A stretch of 64,000 bases of DNA from contig QKWM01000001.1 in assembly GCA_003248315.1 (NCBI GenBank), forward strand, positions 930,001 through 994,000, written 5' to 3'. Positions 45,345-56,525 of this stretch are shown one piece after another. Within the stretch, counting starts at the first letter, position 1, and each line of letters opens with the position of its first letter. The translations under genes were made by a program, and so were the position numbers. The notes beneath the pieces are model-generated. The model was not told the DNA's origin. It did no database searches and worked only from the letters and a program-made list of their open reading frames with translations. This DNA comes from Streptomyces sp. SW4. Lineage in GTDB: Bacteria > Actinomycetota > Actinomycetes > Streptomycetales > Streptomycetaceae.

Positions 45345-45930
45345 ATGACGAAACCGGCCATGAACCCCGTCCACACCGTCGGCCACTCCACCCGCGGTTT
45401 CGACGAACTGCTGCGCATGCTGCGCGACCACGGCGTCACCTGCCTCGTGGACGTCAGGGCGTTCCCCTCGTCGCGCAAGCACCCCAGTGGAACCAGCAGG
45501 CCGTCGTCGAGGCCCTGCCGCCCGACGTCGGCTACCGCTGGCTCCCCGCGCTGGGCGGCCGCCGGCACACCCCGCGGGCGTGCCCAGCGCCAACGGCGCC
45601 TGGCGCGTCAAGGCCTTCCGGGACTACGCCGACTACATGGCCACCGCCCGGTTCGCCGAGGGCCTGGCGGAACTGCTGGAACTCGCCCGACGGGAACGAC
45701 CGGCGATCATGTGCAGCGAGGCGGTGCCCTGGCGGTGCCACCGCAGGCTGATCACCGACGCGCTGATCGTCGCGGGCGCCGAGGTCGTGCACATCCTGTC
45801 GGCCACCTCGGCGCGGCCCGCCACGCTGAACGAGCACGCCCGGGTCCGTGACGGCCACCTGATCTACCCGCGCCTCCGGCACCGCCCTGAGGCCCGGGCG
45901 CCCGGCCCGGCGGCGCCGGCGACGACCTGA
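45345..45930 (+). CDS. DUF488 family protein
   Basis: About 195 residues. The N-terminal VHTVGHSTRGFDELLRML, LVDVRAFPSSRKHP, RWLPALGGRR and the late MCSEAVPWRCHRRLI (Cys/His pair) are the DUF488 signature. Function is unknown; fold studies of relatives suggest a nucleic-acid or metal-binding role. Two frame breaks (near 45485 and 45580). Confidence 0.82.
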
Positions 45931-45968
45931 CCACCCGGGCGTCGGCCCGCCCGTGTCTCCGGCGCCGG

Positions 45969-46430
45969 CTACCGCACCGCGTACATCCGGATGGCGACGA
46001 CATCCTCTCCCTCGGGGCGGGCGAGCCCCACGAACACCGTCTCGGCGAGCCAGCGGTGCGCGGGCGCGTCCGTCCGGAAGGCCGGGGACGTGCGGTAGTA
46101 GTGCCCTGTCTCGGTGACCTTCAGGCCGTCGTCGTACTGGTCCGGGGCGTCCGGCGCCGGCCGGTAGTAGCCACGGTTGACGATGTCGATCACCGCGCCG
46201 TCGTCGGCCCGGACGAGGTAGCGGGCCTCGAGTTCGCAGACCCGGCCGCGGGTGCTGCTCCAGTCGCCGCCGCCGGCCAGCACCTCCCAGCGCAGCCGCG
46301 GGCCGTCCACCGTGCCGCCGACGATGGGGGTGAACTCCGTGACCTCCCCGTCGCCGTGACCGATGTGCAGGGTCTCGGACACCTGGGCGCGGATCTCGAA
46401 GGCGAAGTCGAGGGCGGGGGTGAACGACAC
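45969..46430 (-). CDS. DUF3237 family protein
   Basis: An intact 153-residue soluble protein. LDFAFEIRAQVSETLHIGHG, FTPIVGGTVDGPRL, RYLVRADDGAVIDIVNRGYY and a C-terminal WLAETVFVGLAR segment match DUF3237 (UPF0311), a beta-barrel family of unknown function. GAAGGAG before the GTG. It is divergent from the binding lipoprotein gene across a gap holding the shared operator, so I include it in that regulon. Confidence 0.82.
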   Translation of the reverse strand: MSFTPALDFAFEIRAQVSETLHIGHGDGEVTEFTPIVGGTVDGPRLRWEVLAGGGDWSSTRGRVCELEARYLVRADDGAVIDIVNRGYYRPAPDAPDQYDDGLKVTETGHYYRTSPAFRTDAPAHRWLAETVFVGLARPEGEDVVAIRMYAVR

Positions 46431-46512
46431 GGGGGGTCTCCTTCAGGAGGGGATCGAAGCCGAGGGGCGGCTGCCCCAGGGCTTGACGCCCAAGCTCACC
46501 AGATGCAAGCGT

Positions 46513-46535
46513 GAGATGCAACAGTGTTATATGAC
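46513..46535. promoter_or_regulatory. Regulon operator, copy A
   Basis: A 23-bp site, GAGATGCAACAGTGTTATATGAC less its symmetry breaks. It matches copy B (55158-55180, opposite strand) at 20 of 23 bases, and an extra GATGCAA half-site lies 13 bp upstream (46502). TTATAT may also serve as the -10 element for the lipoprotein-amidase operon. Confidence 0.75.
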
Positions 46536-46671
46536 GCTCGTTCATCACGACTCGGCGGCCGTCATGCACGGTGCCGACCGCCCGGCCGCGCCGACCACCC
46601 GGCCGCGCCGACCGCCCGGCCGGCCCGACCTTCTCCCTTCTCCCCTCTCCTCCCGGCAAGGAGCCTCAGCC

Positions 46672-48318
46672 ATGGCTGTGAAGAAGCGAGCGCCGGCGGT
46701 GCTCACGGGTCTGTGCCTGCTGGCCACGGCCGCCTGCACCGCCACCCCGGACCGAGCCGACGGCTCACCGCGCCCCGCCCGTCTCACGACCACCACCTCG
46801 CCCGGCCCCGCCGACGTGGACCGCGTCACCTGGGCGCTGCCGTACGGCGAGCCGACCACACTGGACCCGGCGAAAGTCGGCGACTACTCGCCCCAGACGG
46901 TCGAGGCCAACCTCTGCGACACGCTCACCCGGATGAACCCGGACTTCTCCCTGAGCCCCGGACTCGCCCGCGAGGTCACCTGGAAAGACGACCGCACCCT
47001 CGTCCTGGACCTGCGCGACGACGTGAGGTTCTGGGACGGTTCGCCCATGACGCCCCAGGACGTGATCCACAGCCTGGAACGCCAGCGCGACCCGAAGACC
47101 CAGGCGCTGTACGGCACCTACCTCGCCGCCGTCACCTCCATCAGGGCCTCCGGCCCCCACCAGGTGACCCTGCGCACCCGGACCTACGACCAGACCCTGC
47201 CCAAGGCCCTGTCGACGTCTTTCGGCGCGGTGAACAAGCGGACCTCCACCGAAAAGGCCGGCGCCGACTACGGCACGCCCAGGGGCGGCCTGATGTGCAC
47301 CGGGCCCTACCGGCTCGACTCCTGGAAATCCGGCGACCGCATCACCCTCACCCGCAACGACGCCTACTGGGACACCGCCCTTCGCCCCAAGGCCCGCGAG
47401 ATCACCTTCCGGTTCATCACCAACAGCAACACCCTCACCAGCGCCCTGCTCTCCGGCGAGGTCGACGGCACCTACGAACTGCCGCCCAGCAGCGCCACCG
47501 CCCTCGCCAGGGCCGACAACGGCACGGTCCACCTGGGCCCGTCCACCCAGAACGTCCTGCTGATCCCCGGCAACGCCGACTCCCCGGCCGCCGACCGCCG
47601 CCTCCTCGACGCCCTCTCCCACGCCATCGACCGCGACGCCCTCATCGAGAACGTCTTCGGCGGCGACGCCACCACCCTCAAATCCCTGGTGCCGCCCCTC
47701 ACCTGGCGCGGCGACCCGGCCGCCCGCCGCTACGACGCCGCCTACGACAAGCTGCCCGCCGTACCGAAGCCCGACCTGGAGCGAGCGAAGAAGCTGGTGC
47801 AGCAGGCCGGCCCCGCCGCCCGCCCCCTGGTAGCGGCCATACCCGCCGGCGACCAGCGCGGGCTGCAGGCCATGACCTTCATCCAGGCCGCCGCCGAGAA
47901 GATCGGCGTCGCCATCGATATCAAGCAGCTCCAGCCCACCGAGATGTCGTCCCTCTTCTACGATCCCTCGGTCCGCAGGGGCCTCGACCTGGTCCTGACC
48001 TTCGGCTACGTCGGCATGCCGGACCCCGCCTCGTACGTGGCCGAAATGGTCACCCCCCGCGGCATCTTCAACTGGACGGACTACCGCGACCCCGAGGTGA
48101 CCCGGCTGCTCGACGAGGCCCGCACCTCCGCCGATCCCGAGGCCTCCGCCCGGGCGTACGCCGAGGCCCAGGCCCGGTTCACCCCGGCCGTCCCGGTGGT
48201 CTACCTGGCCACCACGCACGAACGGATGTTCATGAACCGGCGCATCAGCGGTGCGCCGCCCTCCTTCGCCTACCTGGGCATGCCGTGGGCCGCCCGCCTC
48301 GGCGGCACCCGCACCTGA
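46672..48318 (+). CDS. ABC transporter substrate-binding lipoprotein (family 5, peptide/Opp type)
   Basis: An intact 548-residue extracytoplasmic binding lipoprotein. The signal ends in a lipobox (LLATAAC), after which the cysteine is acylated. The family 5 signature runs EREVTW-like, DLRDDVRFWDGSPMTPQDVI (the SBP_bac_5 region), TGPYRLDSW, and PAVPVVYLATTHERMF near the end. AAGGAG eight bases before the ATG. No ABC membrane gene lies in its own operon; the cognate permeases and ATPases are in the convergent operon at 49.9-53.4 kb, linked by a shared operator. Confidence 0.9.
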   Translation: MAVKKRAPAVLTGLCLLATAACTATPDRADGSPRPARLTTTTSPGPADVDRVTWALPYGEPTTLDPAKVGDYSPQTVEANLCDTLTRMNPDFSLSPGLAREVTWKDDRTLVLDLRDDVRFWDGSPMTPQDVIHSLERQRDPKTQALYGTYLAAVTSIRASGPHQVTLRTRTYDQTLPKALSTSFGAVNKRTSTEKAGADYGTPRGGLMCTGPYRLDSWKSGDRITLTRNDAYWDTALRPKAREITFRFITNSNTLTSALLSGEVDGTYELPPSSATALARADNGTVHLGPSTQNVLLIPGNADSPAADRRLLDALSHAIDRDALIENVFGGDATTLKSLVPPLTWRGDPAARRYDAAYDKLPAVPKPDLERAKKLVQQAGPAARPLVAAIPAGDQRGLQAMTFIQAAAEKIGVAIDIKQLQPTEMSSLFYDPSVRRGLDLVLTFGYVGMPDPASYVAEMVTPRGIFNWTDYRDPEVTRLLDEARTSADPEASARAYAEAQARFTPAVPVVYLATTHERMFMNRRISGAPPSFAYLGMPWAARLGGTRT

Positions 48319-48363
48319 CCCGGACCCCGGCGACCCCTGCCCCGACCACCCAGGAGCACACCG

Positions 48364-49793
48364 ATGACCGACATCCAGGACGACAGGCCGCTGTGGGACC
48401 GCACGGCGGCCGAACTCGCCGCCGGGATCCGCGCGAAGGACTTCTCCGCCACCGAGGTCGCCCGGGCCTTCCTCGCCCGCATCGAGGACACCAACCCGGT
48501 GCTCAACGCCCTCGTGGACGTCCGCACCGAGGACGCCCTGGACCAGGCCGCCGCCGCGGACGCGGCCGTGGCCGCCGGGGACGACCTGCCACCGCTGCAC
48601 GGCGTTCCGGTCTCCACGAAGATCAACACCTCGCAGCGCGGCTACCCCAGTTCGCACGGCGTGGCCGCCTGGGCCGGCGCCGTCGCACAGGAGGACGCCG
48701 CCTGCGTCGCCGCGCTGCGCGCGGCCGGCGCGACCCTCCTGGGCCGCAGCAACAGCCCCGCCTTCGCCGTGCGCTGGTTCACCGGGAACGACCTGCACGG
48801 CAGGACGCTCAACCCCTGGCACCACGGCCACACCCCCGGCGGTTCCTCCGGCGGCGCCGCCGCCGCGGTCGCCGCCGGGATGACTCCCGTCGCGCAGGGC
48901 AACGACATCGGCGGCTCCCTCCGCTTCCCCGCCTACTGCTGCGGCGTGGTGGGCCTGCGCCCCACCATGGGCCTGGTCTCGGGCGCGGAACCCGCGGGGC
49001 CGAGGAGTTCGACAGCCCCCTGTCCTTCCAGACCATGGCCGTGCACGGACCGCTCGGCCGGACCGTCGACGACGTGCGCCGCGGACTGCACGCCATGATC
49101 ACTCCCGATCTCACCGACCCGGTCGGCCTCCCCCTGCGCCCGCCGCTCGGCGAGCCCCGCTCCGTGACGGTCGTGATCGTCCGCGACGCCGGCCCGGCCA
49201 AGCCCCACCCCGCCGTGAACGCGGCCCTCGACGACGCGGCCCGCCGGCTCGCGGACGCCGGCCACGACGTGGAGGAGGCCGAACTGCCCCTGCTGGGCGA
49301 GGCCGCCCGCCTGTGGTCCCTGCTCCTGTACGAGGAGCTGCGCACGATGATGGGCGAGATCGAGCACTTCGGCGACGACGCCGTCCGCGTCTCCCTCGCC
49401 TCCTGCTTCACCGCCGCCGCGGAGATCTGGGGCGAACGCCCCACCCTGGAGGCGTACATCAAGGGCTACGCCCGCCGCGGCACCCTCATCGGCCGGCTCC
49501 AGCGGTACCTGGGCAGTGAGCGGGTCCTCATGACCCCGGTCTGCGCCGAGCCGCCGTTCGAACAGGACGCGGACCTCGCCGGTGACGCCCGTGTGCGCGA
49601 ACTGCTCGCCGCGCAGTGGCCGATGCAGGCGGTGCCGGTGCTCGGCTTCCCCGCGGTGTCCGTGCCGACCGGCGTCAGCGACGGCCTGCCCACCGGCGTG
49701 CAGCTGATCGGCGGCCGCTTCCAGGAGGACCTGCTGCTGGACGTGGCCACCGCCGTCGAGGAGCGGGGACCGCGCGTCCGGCCGTCCCTCTGA
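48364..49793 (+). CDS. Amidase signature family enzyme
   Basis: A cytoplasmic amide hydrolase of about 476 residues. The Ser-cisSer-Lys triad is visible: Lys in GVPVSTKINTS, cis-Ser in TPGGSSGGAAAAVAAG, and nucleophile Ser in GNDIGGSLRFPA. One frame break near 49010. AGGAG seven bases before the ATG, 45 bases after the lipoprotein gene, so the two are co-transcribed. I infer that it cleaves an amide in the imported compound; the family covers glutamyl-tRNA, fatty acid, nitrile-derived and peptide amides. Confidence 0.88.
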
Positions 49794-49798
49794 CCCGC

Positions 49799-49847
49799 AC
49801 GACGACGAGGCTCGTCCGGCCCCCGGCCGGACGAGCCTCGTCGTCGT
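49799..49847. terminator. Strong bidirectional terminator
   Basis: A perfect 23-bp stem (49799-49821 with 49825-49847) with loop CCC, five bases after the amidase stop and before the end of the convergent ABC operon. Confidence 0.9.
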
Positions 49848-49855
49848 GGGGCCGC

Positions 49856-50636
<781 letters not shown>

Positions 50637-50644
<8 letters not shown>

Positions 50645-51626
50645 GGCGGCTGCCCTCCTCGGGCGTGCGGGCGTACGGGAAGTGACAGGCGGCCGTGCCG
50701 TCGCCGGCCGGGCGCGGTGCGGGCCGGTCGGCGCGGCATCGGGCCTCGGCGCGCGGGCACCGGTCGGCGAAGGCACACCCCTCGGGCACCTCGAACCCCG
50801 ACAGGGGCCGGCCGGCGATCGACCGCAACGGCGCGCCGGCGTCCTCCAGCGACGGCCGCGAGGCGAGCAGCGCCCGCGTGTAGGGGTGTGCGGCGTCGCG
50901 CAGCCGGCCGGCGGGCAGCTCCTCCACCGTCGTCCCCGCGTACATCACCACCACCCGGTCGCACACCGCGGCGGCCAGTTCCAGGTCGTGGGTGATGAAC
51001 AGCAGGGCAAGACCGCGGGCCGCGCGGGACTCGGCGATGATCGCCATCACCTCCTCCTGCGTGGTCACGTCGAGCGCGGTGGTCGGCTCGTCGGCCAGCA
51101 GCAGGCGTGGTTCGGCGGCCAGCGCGGCGGCGATCATGACGCGCTGGAGCAGCCCGCCGGACAGCTCGTGCGGACGCTGCCGCATCCGCCGCTCCGCGTC
51201 GCCGATGCCCACCTCGCGCAGGATCCTCGTGACCTTGGCGACGGCGTCGGCGGCCGCGACCCCGCGTGCGGTGGTCAGCCCCTCCACCAGGAAGTCGCCC
51301 ACGCTCCGCGCGGGGTTGACGTGCGCCCTGGGGTCCTGGAACACCATCGCGACGTCGGCGGCGCGGTACGCCCGCAGCCGTTCCCGCGTCATGGCCGGCA
51401 CGGATTCCCCGCGAACAGGACGTCACCGTGCACGCGGGCACCGCCCGGCAGCAGCCGCAGCACGGACCGAGCCGTCAGCGACTTGCCCGACCCGGACTCG
51501 CCGACCAGCGCGACGGCCGTGCCCTCGACCACGGTCACGTCGGCACGGTGGACGACCCTGCGGACCCGCCCGTCGACGGGAGGTCCACCCGAGCGCGTCG
51601 ATCCGGAGCAGTGGCGGCCGGTTCAT
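50637..51626 (-). CDS. Oligopeptide ABC transporter ATPase (OppD/DppD-like)
   Basis: About 330 residues. Walker A GESGSGKS, Q-loop VFQDPRAHVNPA, signature LSGGLLQRVMIAAAL, Walker B LLLADEPTTALD and FITHDL H-loop. The C-terminal oligopeptide transporter domain has HPYTRALLAS and a Cys-rich segment (CAFADRCPRAEARC) typical of DppD proteins, where Fe-S binding has been reported in relatives. Breaks near 51408 and 51590. ATGA overlap with the permease before it. Confidence 0.9.
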
Positions 51627-52481
51627 GAGGTCTCTCCGGGCAGTCGCCGGGACAGTCCCGTCCCCAGCAGGTTGAAGGCCACCACCACGATCAGGACGAC
51701 CAGGCTCGCGTACAGCGACTGCTGCGGGTGGCCGGCGAGGATGGACGGGGCGCCGCTCGCCACCATCAGTCCCCATTCGGGTCCGGTGGCCGGCTGCCGA
51801 GGCCGAGGAAGGAGATCGCGGCGACGTCGAGCAGGGCGTAGCCGAACCCGATGGTGGCCTGGACGAGCACCAGCGGCAGCAGGTTCGGCAGCAGGTGCCG
51901 CAGCCAGATCCGGGCGGTCGGGGCGCCGAGCAGGTGCAGCGCCGACACGTACGGCAGCCGGCGTTCCCTGAGCGCGGCCGAGCGCACCACCCGGGTGATC
52001 AGCGGCAGATACGCGATCGACAGGGCGACGACCGGCGCCACGAGCCCGCGCCGAACACGGCGGCGGCCAGGACGGCCATGATCAGGCCGGGGAAGCCGAA
52101 CACCACGTCCAGCGCGCCCGAGACGAGACGGTCGCACCAGCCGCCGAACCAGGCGGCCGCCAGCGCGAGCAGTGTGCCCAGCGTCGTCGACACCGCGATG
52201 ATCATCGCCGGCGCGGCCAGACTGGCGCGGGTTCCGCAGATCAGCCGCGACAGGATGTCCCGCCCGGTGTCGTCCGTGCCGAGCGGATGGGCCGCCGACG
52301 GACCGGCGTCGACGTTCAGCGGGTCGACGGCGTTCGGATCGTACGGGGCGATCAGCGGGCCGACGACAGCCAGCAGCACGAACAGCGCGACGACAGCCGC
52401 CGCGGCGCACGTCACGAGGTCGCGCGGGCGCCCCGTCCCGGTCTTCGTGCGGGACGTTCCCGCGAGCAGAGCGGTGGTCAT
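51623..52481 (-). CDS. Oligopeptide ABC transporter permease (OppC/DppC-like)
   Basis: About 286 residues and six helices. N-terminal APYDPNAVDPLN and HPLGTDDTGRDILSRLICGT are the DppC signature; the inner-membrane EAA loop is ALRERRLPYVSALHLLGAP. Breaks near 51790 and 52050. ATGA overlap with the permease gene before it. Confidence 0.9.
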
Positions 52482-53427
52482 CGGGCCTCCTCGGACGCGG
52501 CCCGCGAGTCGAGGGCGGCGCTCACCAGGTCGACGAGGGTGTTGAGGACGACGAAGACGACCACGAAGACCAGGGACACGGCCTGCACCACGGCCATGTC
52601 CTGCTTCGACGCCGCCTCGATCATGAGCGCGCCCAGTCCGCCGGTGCCGAACGCCTGCTCGGCGACCGCGGCGGTGGCGATCAGCCCCGCGACCCCGACC
52701 CCGGACACCGCGAGCACCGGACCCGCGGCGTTGTGCAGCACATGACGCCGGATCACCGTCCACTCCGGGACGCCGCGGCTGCGGGCGGTCTCCACGTGTT
52801 CGGCGCGCAGTTCGGCCCGTACGGCACTGCGGGTGACCTGGGCGACGTAGCCGATCCAGGTCATCGCCAGGGCGAGGGCGGGCAGGGTCAGGTGCGCGAG
52901 CGTGCCGCCGACGCCCTCCCCGGAGCCGTACACCGGGAACCAGGGCAGCCGCACCGCGAACAGCCAGATCAGCAGCACCGACATGACGAACGTCGGTACG
53001 GCCATGGCGCCGGCCGTGACCGCGGTGGCCAGCGCCTCGACGCGGCCGCCGCGCAGCGCGGCGACCGTACCGACGGCCGTGCCGGCCAGCAGGACGAGGA
53101 CGGAGGCGTAGCCGACCAGGGCGAGGGTCTCGCCCGCGCGCTCCGTGATGAGCCCGGCGACGCTGTCCCGGTACACGAGCGAGGTGCCGAAGTCCCGCGC
53201 AGACAGCCGCTCAGCCAGTGCCAGTAGCCCTCGACGAACGGGTCGTCCAGGTGGTGCTCGCGGCGGATGGCGGCCAGGACCCGGGGATCGGGGTCCCGGC
53301 TGCCGCCCACGAGCAGCGTGGCCGGGTCGCCGGGGGTGAGGAACAGCGCCCCGTAGACGGCCAGGCTGGAGACGAGGACGGTCACCAGCAGGGCGGCCAG
53401 CCGTACGGCGACGAATCGGGGGCTCAT
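52478..53427 (-). CDS. Oligopeptide ABC transporter permease (OppB/DppB-like)
   Basis: About 316 residues and six helices. N-terminal VSSLAVYGALFLTPGDPATL and the EAA-type loop VRAELRAEHVETARSRGVPE with LPALALAMTWIGYVAQVTRS match DppB. One break near 53205. The ATG overlaps the hydrolase stop (ATGA), so hydrolase and transporter are made together. Confidence 0.9.
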
Positions 53428-55117
53428 CTCGGCGCACCGCCCTCGGTGCCCTCGGCGGGCAGGACGGTGATCCTCAGCCGGGAGGGGCGGGCGGCGCCGG
53501 TCCGCAGCGTCTGCAGGCTGGCCTTGGGCGCGGTGGTGAACCAGGGGTTCTCCCGCGTACCGGGGTTGGGCAGGTGGTTCGGGAAGTCGCTGCTCGCGAT
53601 CATCAGCGTGAGCCGGTGGCCGGGACGCACCCGGTAGCCGGTGTGCCCGAGGGGCACCAGCACCTCGCCCGGCCCGTCCGCCTGCACGCAGCCGCGCACG
53701 ATCAGCCGGGCGGTGCCGTCGGGGGCGAGGTCGAGCAGCCGCACGAACACGTCGAAGGTGGGTGCCGTGCTCTCCACGTGCAGCACGGCCTCCACCGGTC
53801 CGGCGAGGTCCAGCGGGGCGTCGCGGGCCTCGTGGGTGAAGACCAGTACGTCGTCGCGGTCGGCGGTGCGCCGTTCGTCGGGGCGGTCGCGTACCTGCGC
53901 GAAGGTGTTGCCGGTGGCCGACGGCACGAGGTCGTCGGGGTCGTGGCGCCACCGCACGGAGTCCTCCGCCGGGTCCGGACGGGCCGTCAGCCGCCCGCCG
54001 GGCACCGGGCCCGGTGCGAGGTGCGGGTCGCCGAGGTACAGGTCCGTCCCGGTGGCACCGGGCGGGGGCCAGGTCCGCGACACGCGCCAGTCCGCGTGCC
54101 CCAGCCGCCAGCGCACCCGCGGCAGCGTCTCGGGACCGGCGAGGCCCTTGAGGAACACGTCGAAGAACTCCAGCGCGGGCCCGGTGTAGGAGTCGAGCAT
54201 CCGCTCCAGGGCGTCGTCGTCGAGGGCGTGGTCGTCGGCGGGGGAGACCGGTGCGTCCCGCAGGGCGTAGTTCTCGTGGTCGATCGCGTCGGCGACCAGG
54301 TACTGCACGGCCGCCCAGCCCGGCCGGCGGGACAGCTCGGTGTAGTCGCGCATGTGGGCGATGCCGAGGTTGTCGAACCAGCCGACGCAGTGCAGCACGG
54401 GCACCGGCCGGGCGTCGTAGGGATGCGGCCCGTTGTACGGCGGCAGCGGGATCCCGGCGACCACGAGGTCGAAACCCGCCGAGCGCTTCCCACCGCCTCG
54501 AACACCTCCTCGTACGCCGCGATCAGCGGACGCCGGGCGAAGTCGGCGCAGAACTCGTAGCTGTCGCGGTCGATCCAGACGTGCGCCTGGTAGTCGGCGC
54601 CCTCCAGCCACAGCGGCCGGCGCCCGCCGCCGGGGTCGTAGGAGGCCACGCCCGGCCCGTTGCCGGTGCAGGTGACGCGGGGCACGACGGCGCGCAGCGC
54701 GGGGTGCTGAGCGGAGACCGCCGACCACTGCGTGAAGCCGTAGTAGGAGTCGCCGAACATGCCCACGGTCCCGTCGGACCACGGCTGGTGCGTGATCCAC
54801 TCGAGGGTGTCGTACCCGTCGTCGACCTCCCCGGTCCAGCCCAGGGTCTCGCCCTCGGAGCGGAACTTGCCGCGCACGTCCTGCACCACCACGACGTAGC
54901 CGCGCGCGGTGAAGCGATCGGCGACGCGATCGAGGAACACGTACCGGCTGTTCTTGTCGTAGGGCAGGCGCACGAGCACCGCGGGACGCGGACCGGCGTC
55001 CGGGTCACCGCCGTACACGTCGGTGGCCAGGCGTACGCCGTCCCGCATGCGCACCATGTGCTGTCGTGCCTGCGGGGGGACGGGCCGGGCGGTGACACGC
55101 TGAACGGCAAGGCTCAT
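53424..55117 (-). CDS. CocE/NonD-type alpha/beta hydrolase (X-Pro dipeptidyl-peptidase S15 family)
   Basis: About 564 residues. The nucleophile Ser is in GMFGDSYYGFTQW (GxSYxG), the general Asp in the region of PYDARPVPVLHCVGWFDN, and the catalytic His probably in AIDHENYALRD. The C-terminal jelly-roll (VRWRLGHADWRVSRTWPPP onward, with PGHRLTLMIASSDFPNHLPN) is the PepX_C domain. No signal peptide, so cytoplasmic. Members cleave acyl esters (cocaine esterase), Xaa-Pro peptides or beta-lactam side chains. GGAGG before the ATG; one break near 54490. First gene of the transporter operon, 40 bases from operator B. Confidence 0.87.
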
Positions 55118-55157
55118 GGGCCCTCCAGGGAGCGGGATCGCCGAGAAGGAAAACAAG

Positions 55158-55180
55158 GTGATATAACACCGTTGCATCAC
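55158..55180. promoter_or_regulatory. Regulon operator, copy B
   Basis: On the minus strand GTGAT-GC-AAC-ggt-GTT-AT-ATCAC: a 23-bp imperfect palindrome with matching GTGAT/ATCAC ends and AAC/GTT cores. It lies between the hydrolase start (55117) and the TetR start (55222) and matches copy A at 20 of 23 bases. Confidence 0.8.
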
Positions 55181-55221
55181 GTGTTGTTCAACGTCAACCC
55201 CCTCTGAGCTAGGTTGCCTGC

Positions 55222-55787
55222 ATGCCGATCGACGTCGACGAAGTCCAGCGCCGCAAGGAGATCGCCGAGGCGACCCTGGCGGTGGCCGCCCGTGACGGGG
55301 CCCGCGCGGTCACCATCCGCGCCGTGGCCAAGGAACTGGGCGGCTCCACGGCGATGGTCACCAACTACGTGCCGACCCGCATGGCGCTGATCACCAACGC
55401 CGTCCGTGCGGCGGAATCGCGCTGGCGCGCCGACCTCGACGCCCACGTCGGCGAGCTGCGCGGCAAGGAGCGTCTGCGCGCCACGGTGGAGTGGCACCTG
55501 AGCACGGACCCGAGGACCTGCTGCTGCGCACCCTGTGGGTCGAGATGCTCTCCTCGGCCCACGCCGACCCGGGCGCGGTGGACCGGGAGGAACCCCACGA
55601 GTCACGCCGGGAGTTCCACGACGCGGCCGCCGCCGCCGGCGTCCCCGACGCCGAACTGGCGGCCGACGTCCTCTCCTTGCTGACCCGCGGCTACTTCGTC
55701 TCCACGGTGGAGGATCCCGCCTACTGGACCCCGGAACGCGCCGGCCGCGTCGCCCGCGCCGTCGTCGAGGCGCTCGCCGGCGGCTGA
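55222..55787 (+). CDS. TetR family regulator of the ABC/amidase/hydrolase regulon
   Basis: About 188 residues. The HTH region is KEIAEATLAVAARDGARAVT to VAKELGGSTAMVTNYVPTRM; the unusual NYVPTR in place of YYxFxxK resembles the BetI/TetR_C_6 subgroup. The C-terminal VLSLLTRGYFVSTVEDPAYW is helical. One break near 55512 (CCCGAGG for CCCGGAGG). Divergent from the hydrolase-ABC operon across operator B; the same site near the distant lipoprotein promoter implies that it controls both. Confidence 0.85.
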
Positions 55788-56412
55788 CCGGCCGCCCCCG
55801 CCCCGCCCGGCGGCCGGGGCCGCGGGCGCGCGGCCCTCCTCGATCGACCGGCGCAACCGGTGCAGGCCGCGCCGGGCGTGACTCTTCACGGTGCCAGGGG
55901 CAGGCCGGTGCGCTCCGCGATCTGAGCCTGCGTCAGATCCTCGTAGAACGACAGGCACAGCACGCGCCGCTGGTGCCACGGCAGCCGGGACAGTTCGCGG
56001 ACCAGCACCACCCGGTCCAGAACGTCCTCCGGCGCCCGCCCTCGGCGCCGCCGGGACCGGCGCCACGGGCGACCGCGTCGGCGAGCGCCAGCCGCCGGGT
56101 CCGGGCGTCCAGCGCGTCGGCGATCCTGCGGCGCGTGATGCCGACGAGCCAGGCGCCCAGCGGGCCGCGCTCCGGACGGAAGGCCTCCCGCCCCCGCCAG
56201 GCGCCGAGGAACACCTGCTGCGTGACGTCCTCGGCCTCGCAGGCGTCGCCGAGCGAGCGCCGGGCCATGCCGTGCACCAGGGGAGCCCAGCGCCGGTAGA
56301 TCGCCGCGAACGTGTGCTCGTCGGCCGCGCGCAGGCCGCGGGCCAGGTCCTCCTCGTCCGCGGCGTCCGGCGCGGGCGGGGCCGGGGCGCCGCAGCGGGT
56401 GGGGGTGGTCAT
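55721..56412 (-). CDS. litS: ECF sigma factor LitS
   Basis: About 220-230 residues. Region 2 has FAAIYRRWAPLVHGMARRSL and ACEAEDVTQQVFLGAWRG; region 4 has LPWHQRRVLCLSFYEDLTQA, QIAERTGLPLGTVKSHAR and RGLHRLR. Divergent from the B12-binding MerR gene next to crt genes, which is the litS-litR arrangement of Streptomyces; there LitS drives light-induced crt transcription. GAGGAA before the ATG. Breaks near 56040 and 55898. The C-terminus is uncertain: one more base in a G-run gives a TAG at 55721, overlapping the TetR 3' end. Confidence 0.8.
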
Positions 56413-56470
56413 GGCCCGGTTCCTCCCTGCGTGCCTCGGGTGTGCGGCGGTGCACGGAGCCCAGTCTTGT

Positions 56471-56511
56471 GACGCACGAACGACGCGGGCAACGCGCGTC
56501 GTTCGTGCGTC
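56471..56511. promoter_or_regulatory. Perfect 17-bp inverted repeat, candidate LitR operator
   Basis: GACGCACGAACGACGCG (56471-56487) and its exact reverse complement (56495-56511), spacer 7. The litR side has TACGGT (56513) seven bases before a leaderless-type GTG. The litS side has AAGACT close to the other arm. Each arm therefore sits where a -35 element would be, suiting repression of both promoters at once. Confidence 0.8.
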
Positions 56512-56525
56512 GTACGGTGGGCTCC

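Noticed and set aside
48364..49793. Lipoprotein-amidase fusion (1089 codons from 46524)
   Set aside because: The long frame is an out-of-frame shadow of the lipoprotein gene that enters the amidase frame only after a missing base at about 49010; both genes have separate starts.
53424..55117. Secreted X-prolyl dipeptidyl aminopeptidase
   Set aside because: No signal peptide is present and the gene is coupled to an importer, so a cytoplasmic CocE-like hydrolase fits better.
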